The position numbers and the translations under genes were made by a program. The notes under the pieces were generated by a model. That model had not been told where the DNA came from. It did not search any database and was given only the letters and a program-made list of their open reading frames with translations. Below, in pieces: positions 1-9,000 of a stretch of 55,152 bases of DNA; position 1 is the first letter of the stretch, and every line of letters begins with the position of its first letter. The stretch is from Clostridia bacterium (lineage in GTDB: Bacteria; Bacillota; Clostridia; Christensenellales; Aristaeellaceae), in assembly GCA_017397895.1 (NCBI GenBank), contig JAFQHP010000035.1, positions 1 through 55,152 on the forward strand. Direction: 5' to 3'.

Positions 1-3000
1 CAGGCTTTCATCGCAGCGGTATTGTTCGCTGCTTTGCGTGCTTTCCGCGATGGTATACACAAAGGTGGTGTCTACATCCGGCAGGGTGTAGTCAATGGGT
101 GCGAAGGGAATCAGCCCGTCTTCGTTTTCCACTTCCTGCAGCATGTTTCCTTCCGCATCCTTCAGCTGGAAGGTGAATACTTCATCCTCTGCCGGTTCTG
201 CCCCGGCCACGGTCTTTTCGCCGGTGAACCGGATGGAGCCGGTGGCTGCGTAGGTGTTGGTGAATGCGGCATGATGGGCTTCATAGCGCAGGATGATCCC
301 TTCGGCGTTTTCTGCCGTGGCGGTGTAGCCTGCTTCAGGGGCTTCCTCCACCAGGTATTTTGTGCCGATGGGCAGCCCCGTCAGCCGCACCTTTTCCCCA
401 TTCTTCAGCGAGAAATACACTTTCCCGTCCTGATCCGGGGTGAGGGGGCTGCTTGCGCCGTCCTTCACCAGCGTGATGGGTGCGGTCAGGGGGGCGTCGG
501 CCCTGGTCAGGGTGACAGTGAAGGCAAAGGCCTTTGTATTGTCCAAACCGGCTTCCACCGTCTTGCTTACATCCAGCACGCCCTGAACGGTGTTTGTAAA
601 TACCTGCACGCCGTCCCGGGCGGACAGCATGCTGTCATACCCTGAAACAGGCGCTTCCTTTACAGTGTAGGTATAGGTGACGCCGTCTTCGTCGAAGGCT
701 GCCAGATCGGCAAAGGTGTGCTTCCATCCGTTTTGCCCGTTCAGCACCTGTTCTGCCTGCTGTTCACCGTTTCTGTACAGAACCACCGTGACGCTGTCAG
801 GTCGCATACCAAGCAGGTTGTTTTCGTCCTGCCATATCTTTTCCACATGGACGGCGGTTTTGTCGTTGTAGACATTGGTGAATTCCGCCGCCTGGCCGTC
901 CAGATTGTCTTCCACGGTCAAGGTGCCGTCGCCGTTGTCGGTGATGGTCAGCACAATTTCCTGTACTGTTTTGTCATAGGTGACGCCGGCAGCCTTTGTA
1001 TCCAGTTCGGTGATACGGTAGGTTTTTGTGCCGGTATCCTGGTGGGTGAAGGAAAGAGAACTGAAGGTTACGCTGCCGTCTGCGTTGTTGGCTGCGGTTT
1101 CCAGTTCATTCCCCGCTTCATCCTGGAGAGCAAACCGGAATTCACCGGCTGCCGCCTCCCGTCCGGTCAGGGTTTTGTGCACCCGGAAATCGTAGGTGCC
1201 CTGGGCTGCGTAGGTGTTGGTAAAGCTGGCCTGGGCCGTTTGGGTGGGGGCAATCACACCGCTTTCGCCGGCAGAAATGCAGGTGAAGCCAGCTTCTGCT
1301 TTTTCTTCAATGCTATATTCGGCGCCGGCAGGCAGGCCGGTGATGATGGATGTTTCGCCGCCCTTGATCAGGAGGGTGGCCGTGCCGTCCTTCACGGTCA
1401 GGCGTTCGGTGCCGTTGAGCGTATAGGTGCCGTTCAACGCAGCGCCGGTATGATCCGTCAGTTGCAGGGTGAAGGTGAAGGGCTTTTGCTGATGCGCCTG
1501 ATTGCTGCTGACCAGCGTTTTGGTGATAGCCAGTGCGCCGGGCTTGATCTCATTGGTGATGGTCTTTTCTTCAGGGGAATAATCCACTGTCACGGTCAGG
1601 GTGCCGTCGCCCTTTTCATCTTTGGCAGTGACCAGCACCTGAATCTGCTGGGCGCTGTATTCCACCGTATTGTCATTACCTGCAGCTTCAACCACGGTGT
1701 ATTCCCAGCTACCTTCTTCGTTATAGGTCATTTGCGGGAACAGCACACTGCCGTCGGCGCCGTTGGCGGTTTCAGCCACTGGCGTGCCGGTTTCGTCCAG
1801 CAGGAAGAACGTGAATTCGCCCATTTCCAGCGCCCGGCCCAGCAATTCCTTCTTCACCTGAACAGAGGCTGTGCCGGTGGGGGTGTAGATGTTGCGGAAG
1901 CTGCATTCCGCCGTGGTGTCCGGCTGGATTGTTCCGCTCGGGCCGCTTACATACTGCAGGAACCAACCGGGCAATTCACCACTTTCATCAATTTCGAAGC
2001 GCAGGCCCGCAGGAATATCCGTCAGGGTGACGCTGTCGCCGCCCTTCAGGGTGAGAGAAGCCTTACCGTCGGTTACGGTCAGGGTGCCGTCACCCATGCC
2101 GAGGGTGCCGCTCCAGGGCTGGAGCATTTCGTCCGTCAGGGTGATGGTAAAGGTGAATTCCTGGGCCCTTGCTTTGTCGGTGAGGTGGCCCCTGATCTTC
2201 TTGGTGATGGTCAGGCTGCCGGGCTTGGTGGTGTTTTGGAACACGGGCGCACTGCCGTCATTTGTTTCGTAGGTTACGGCGGAGGACAGGTTGCCCTGGC
2301 CGTCATCCTTCACATCCACCTTGGCGGTATACCTGGCGGTATCATAATGGATGGCGGTATCATCGCCCCTGAGTTCGGCGATGGTGTAGGTGTGGGCGCC
2401 CGCTTTGGTGTACTCAATGGGATCAAAGCTGATGCCGCTGCCCGTGTTTTCTCTGGTCTGCAGCACTTCCCCGTTTTCGCTCAGCGTGAAGCTGAACTTC
2501 CCCGTGGGGGCCTTGCCGTCCAGCAGCTTGGAGGCCCGCAGCACGGCCTGGGCTTTGGTGGGCTCGTACTTGTTGGTGAACACCGCCTCGCTGGTTTCCA
2601 GGGGCTGGATGACGCCGGTATCGTTCACCTTCTTCACCAGCACCCAGCCCGCAGGGGTTTCTTCCCACACCTCGTAGGCAAGGCTGGCGGGAAGGTTTTT
2701 CAGGGTAAAGGTTTCCCCGGCCTTGAGGGCAAAGGTGACGCTGTCGCCGGTTTCGGATACGTTGATGTCCTGCTTCTGCCACACGGCTGTAAGGAGAATG
2801 TCCTCTCCTTCAGTATAGCCATAGTTGTAGACGCTCACCATACCGTCTTTGCATGGGTACTTTACTTTGTCAGAACCATCATCGGAAAATCCGAGCAGAT
2901 CGTAACCAAATCTGTAGAATTGAGGGATAAAGCTATACGTTGTTCGAACGGGTACCATTACTGAAGGCATGGAACCTGATCCTTCACCGGGATCGAAGCT

Positions 3001-6000
3001 GAGCTTGTACTTCATTACATACCAGGTCCAGGTGCCAGCATGATTGCCAGTTTTGAAAACTTCATCGGCTGTCAGCACCATTTCTTCATCCAGTACATTT
3101 ACCCATCGGCCATCATATTGCCCATTCCAAGAACTAACCGGTGGGTCTTTTAACTTGTACGCATCGCCAATTTTTATTGTGGGCACAAATGTCTGGCTAA
3201 ACATGAAGGCATATGTATTGACCTTGCTGGTATCAAATCCGCTTATGTCCAAATAATCCAGATTCCTAACAAACTCGAATATGCCGCAGTTGCTTGATGT
3301 GAAGCTTGTTACATTGCTTGTGTTGAAATGGCTCAGATCAAGACTTGTAAATCCTTCGCAAAAGTAGAACATAGCTCCCATGTACTGTACTTTGCTTGTA
3401 TCAAAGGAACTCAGATTCAGCTCAGAGAGTGCACGACAGTTGTAGAACATTTCGGCCATATTGGTGACATTGCTGGTATCAAAATTGCCCAAATCAAGAG
3501 CCGATACTTTGTCGCATTCCCTGAACAGAGCAAACATGTTCGTGACTTTGCTGGTGTTGAATGTGCTTACATCGATCTCCGTCAGACCCGTACAACCACG
3601 GAACATTCCTGACATATTCGTGACATTACTGGTATCAAATGTGCTCACATTGATCTCGGTCAGGCCGCTGCAATTAGCAAACATGCCGCTCATGCTTTTC
3701 ACATTGCTGGTATTGAAGCCGCTCAGGTCAAGGCTTGTCAAACCGCTGCAACCACTGAACATATTAGCCATTGTTACGAAGGAGCCGGTACCAAATGTAC
3801 TCAGATCGAGCTCTTTCAAGTTGATGCATCCCTGGAACAAACCATAAATCGCATTGTATTGACCTGTTGAAGTAGTGTTTTCTACTTTACTGGTATCAAA
3901 CGTACTCAGATCAAGTTCTGTTAAGCTCCTGCAGTTGTAGAACATGGAACCCAGGCTCGTTACATTGTGTGTGTCAAACGAACTCAGGTCAAGATTTGTC
4001 AGACCGCTGCAATTGTGGAACATATCAGCCATGGTCGTCACATTGCTGGTATTAAAGGTGTTCAGTTTAAGGCTCGTCAAGCCGCTGCAACCGTAGAACA
4101 TCCTTGCCATGCTCTGAACACTGCTGGTATCAAAGGTGCTCAGGTCAAGGCTCGTTAAGCCGCTGCAGTTGTTGAACATGTAGCTCATGTCCGTCACGCT
4201 GCTGGTATCAAAGGTGCTCAGGTCAAGGCTCGTCAAGCCGCTGCAGGAGTAGAACATGTCTCTCATGCTCGTCACGCTGCTGGTATCAAAGGTGCTCAGG
4301 TCAAGGCTCGTCAAGCCGCTGCAGTTGTTGAACATGTAGCGCATGTCCGTCACGCTGCTGGTATCAAAGGTGCTCAGGTCAAGGCTCGTCAAGCCACGGC
4401 AGTTGTAGAACATCTGTGTCATATCCGTTATGCCACTGGTATCCAGCTTTGCAATATCTAATTCCCGCAGCTTCGACAAACTGTGAAAAAATCTATATCC
4501 GTTCAATGGTTTGATGGGATCTCGAACCACAACTGCTTGAATATAGGAGCTATCGCTATACCAAGGTCGCGTATACCCGCCTATTACGGCATCTTCACGC
4601 TCATCCACCAGGTAGTAGACAACTTTTTTCGTGTCATCTTTTACCCGCTTATTTCCGCCAAGATCAAAGGTTTCCTGATTCCATGGGTCGGTTGGATTGT
4701 CCTTATCGCTGCGGAAGAAGATCAGTTTCCCGTAATCTTCGTGCTCCTCATTCAGATTCAGCACAGCATAAGCCGCACCCTGCAAGTCCGTCTCGCTTGC
4801 ATGGTACCACTTAGTGTTATCGGCTTCTTTTACAACTGCTGGCATAATCACTGGTTGCTGTACAGGCACTGTGTTGGGCTGCACGGTAGGCGCAGGCGTT
4901 TTGATCACACCTTTTCCCGCAGGAGTTACTGTTGCTGTGGGCGCAGAGGTGGGAATTGGCGTCGGAATCGGCGCAGCCATGCCATAGTCCAGGTCTTCGG
5001 GCACCTCGCCGGTCAGCTTGATGGTAAAGTTGAAGGTCTGGTCGGGATTGCTGCTGCCCTCGCCTTCGATTTGCTTGGTGACGGTCAGGTCGCCGGGCTT
5101 GAGCTGGTTGGCAAACACAGGGATCGTCACATCCCCGGTGATGGTCATTTTGCCGCCAACAACGCCTGCGCCATTGCAATCAGGACAAATCACGAAGTTT
5201 TTCTTGCCGGATTCACTTGTGTTGTCGATCTGCAGGTATTTATACTGTGTCTCGGTCTCCGCGACTGCTACCACCGGACCTGTAAATGTACTGCTACTGC
5301 TTACCGTTCTTGTATTTTCATACCGTAGTATAACATATTCATATTTAAGATGTTTATAATTGAAATAGAATGTGCCCCCCAATTCAATGCCGCTACCTCC
5401 GCAATGGTCACACCAGTTTTCTCCTACTTGAGTTGTGCCATTGCAGACAATGCAGAAGGGCATTCTTGATACATAATTTCCAGTTCTCGTTGCATCCGAT
5501 GTCCATCCACCGAGTGCACCACCGCCCATTACTTTATCTGTTTCGTACAGGATAAACCGGTACTTCTCGTACCCAGTTCCAAGACAATGCGGACATTCCA
5601 CATACTCCCGCACCGCCTGCTGCGACCCCTGGGCAAAGCTGAGGGTGCCGTCGCCGTTATCGAAGACGGAGACGGTGATGACATATTCCTGGTTGGAGTA
5701 GGTGACGGTTTTGTCCGTGCCCTGCTTTTCCCGGATGAGGTAGGTGTAGGTGGCCGGGTTGTTTTCGTCCAGGCTCACATCGTTCTCGTCAAAATGGAGC
5801 GCGTCAAAGACGATGTTGCCCTCCGCGTCGTTGGTGGCTTCACCCAGCTTTTCGCCCAGGCCGTTCTTGGCGGCGTCGTAGCTGTATAGCTCGAAGGTGA
5901 ATTCGCCGTCCTTGAGGGGGCGGCCCTCCAGGGTCTTCCAGGCCTTGAGGGTCAATTCGCCCTGGGCCTCATAGGTGTTTTCGAATTTCAGTTCCGTCAC

Positions 6001-9000
6001 GGCATTGCCGTCCCGGTCCGTATAGGCGGGGGTGACGGTCATGGTGCCGTCGCCGTTATCCGCTACCTGTACGGAAACATTGAACTGCATGGTGTCCGTG
6101 GTATAGCCGGGCTTGCCGGTATCCACTTCGCGCACCTGGTAATTGTAGGTGCGGCCGTCGTCTGCCTGGGTGTATTCCAGCTGGCCGAAGATCGCCTGGG
6201 TCAGGGACTCAATGGTCTCACCGCTGCCGCCGGTGGTGGCATCCTCAGCGGGAGCGTCCACCCGGGCCGTGCGGATCACTTCGCCGTAGGTGGCGCTGTC
6301 CGGGTTGTTATCCACCAGCTCAAACCGGAACTGGTTTTTGCGGATGGCATGGCCTGTCAGCTTTTTGCCGACAGGCAGCTGGGCCGCGCCGGCGGATTGA
6401 TATTCGTTCACAAAGGCGGCCTGGGCCGTCTGGCCTGCGCGGATGGCGCCCGAAGCATCGGTGGCCGTGCAGGTGAACCCGGCAGTTTCGGTTTCGATCA
6501 CTTCATAGGTGCTTTCGGAGGGCAGGTTTTCCACCACGATCTTCTGCCCTTCCATCAGGCGGAAGGTGCCGCTGTTGCCGATTTCGCCGGTTTCCCCTGC
6601 CGTCCATTCTTCCCCCTGCAGGGTGTAGATGGTGTAGGGGTATTTTTCCATCAGCGGCACTGCCGGGGCTGCGGGATCCGTCTGTTCTGCCAGAAGCACC
6701 AGGGTGAAGGTGAACATCTGCTGCTTTGCGGCGGCCGTGGCGTTTACCAGCGTTTTGGATACTTCAAGCGAGCCGGTGGGCACATAGGTGTTGTTCACCT
6801 GGCCGTAGCCGTCGCTTTCACCCACATACTTGGGCACATATTCTTCTTCTATTTTATATTCGTATTCCCGGCCGCCCTGGGCGTACTTGTCCAGCTTGCC
6901 GAAGGTGTAATTCCACTCGCCTGCGCCGTTGGGCTTGACGGTGCGGGTATCGATGTGCTCGCCGTCCCGGTACAGTTTCAGTGTTACCGTTTCCGGCCGT
7001 AGCCCCAGGGCGTCGTTGTTGTCATCCCACACTTTCACGCCGGACAGCTCTACCTGTTCGTTGGGATGCACATTGATCATGGTGTAGTGGTTCACGTCGA
7101 TGAACTGCACCTTGCTGGTATAGCCGTCCACGGGCGTTTCCCGGAAGGTGTACAGATAGCGCACGCCGTCTTCATTGACAATATCCGTTTGTTTGAATTC
7201 TGCCTTCCAGCCGTTGCTTTCGTCCAGCACGGCACTGAGGGGCTGCCCCTGGGCGTCCAGCACGGGCTGCGCTGCGCCGGCAGTTCCGGCCAGGCGCCTC
7301 AGCACCGTAATGCTGACGTTTTCGGGGCGCATGGCGTCGTGATTATCCTGGTCCTGCCAGGTTTTTTCCACGGTGATGATCTCCGGCACGATGCCCACAC
7401 GGGTATAGTCGTTGCGGATCATCCGGTAATTGGACAGCCAGTTGGTGCCGCCCTCTGTGGACTGGCCCTGGATGAGACGTACGCGGGCGTTATTGTAGGC
7501 GTACATATTGTTGGTTTCGTCCATGGCGGCTTCCCAGTCGATTTGCTGGCGGCCGTTTTCATCCAGGATGAATTCCCCTTGTTCATCTGTCAGGCGGGCA
7601 TAGGCGCCCTTGGCGTTCCATTTATCCTCGCTGCTTTCATCGTCCGGTGCACGCATTTTCAGGTAGCCTGCCAGCGCCTCTTCCGGCCGGAGCACAAACT
7701 CGTTCCCATCGGTGGTGGTGGTGGCATCAATGGCAACAGCAGTCACTTCCAGCCCTGCCGGCACCTGCCACAGGCCCTTTTCATCCAGCTGGGCTACCTG
7801 CCAGATGCTGCGGTCGGTAATGTCATAGCTGCCGGTGGAGAACAGCTCCGTGTCCTCATCAAAATTGTCGTCTGTGGATTCGGAGCTGCTGTCGGCAAAC
7901 TGGAGGCCGGGGATGGTGGAGTACAACAGGGTGGGCTTCACGCCTGCGTTCACAAACTCGCTCAGGTCCACCTGCTCCAGGGTGCCCCGCCACTGGCCCT
8001 TGCCCTGCCAGTCGCCTGTCCAGGATGTACGGGCCTGGGTGTGGGCAAAGTCCGCCGCCTTGGTGGCGTCGGTATCCTTATCCGCAGCAGGGTCCGGGAT
8101 GATGTAGTTTTCAATGGTATCGTAAATGACGATTCCCTTGGTGGAGGTATTTTCCGCAGAGGATACCCGCAGGCTGTAGGTATAATAATGGCCTTCGTAT
8201 ACCGTCACCTGCTCCTGGCCGTCCAGGCCCTGGGTCCAGATGCCCACCAGGTCGTTTTTTACGGCCTTTTGCAGGCCGGAAACCGCATACGTCAGTGCGC
8301 TGACCGTATGGCTGGATTTGCCGTAGACAAACCGGTTTTCATCCGTATTGGGGTCCAGGTCCGTCAGCGCATCGATGATCTCCCGGGGCATGGAGGGGGT
8401 GTTGGCGTTGTTGCCCCCTGCCGGCGTATCGGGATCGCCCTTCTGGTTGCGGATGGTGCCCAGGGTATCACTGCGCAGGTTTTCCACTGTGGACTGGAAG
8501 GCTACATAGTTGACCAGGTCTTTGCCGTATTCGTCCATATCCATCCAGGTGTAGGCTGCGTCAAACTCCAGCACAGGGCAATCGGCATAGCCGATGTTGT
8601 TGAGGTGCACGGGCGCTGGGGTCAGCTCCGCTTCCACCACCAGCAGCGTACGGCCGCTGTTTTTGTAATTTTCAACGGTGTACACATTGGTGACGGTATC
8701 ATTTTTGCGCAGCTTTACCGTATCCGTCAGGGGCACCACATGGGGCGGCAGAAGATCATACCACACGCCGCTCTTTTCCGCCGGAATCACCCCTGCTTCC
8801 ACTGCCGCATCATAATCGCTGCGTTCTTTCAGGTTGCTTTGCTCCGTCAGCGTGGCGGTGTAATGAATCACCAGCCGCTGGTTTTCGGGATCACTTTCGC
8901 TGGTGCTTTTCTTGGTCAGCGAAACGCCGTAGCTGGCGCCTTCATAGGTGGCCATGGAATAGTCAAAATCGTTATCGAGTACCAGCGTGCCATTGCCTTC

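Noticed and set aside
718..2964. Plus-strand open frame of 748 codons
   Set aside because: Antisense shadow of the Cna-B region of the adhesin; no ribosome site and no sensible protein features.
3200..4480. CRISPR-like array because of regular 78-bp repeats
   Set aside because: Repeats are coding, in frame, without unique spacers, and translate to BspA-type leucine-rich repeats.
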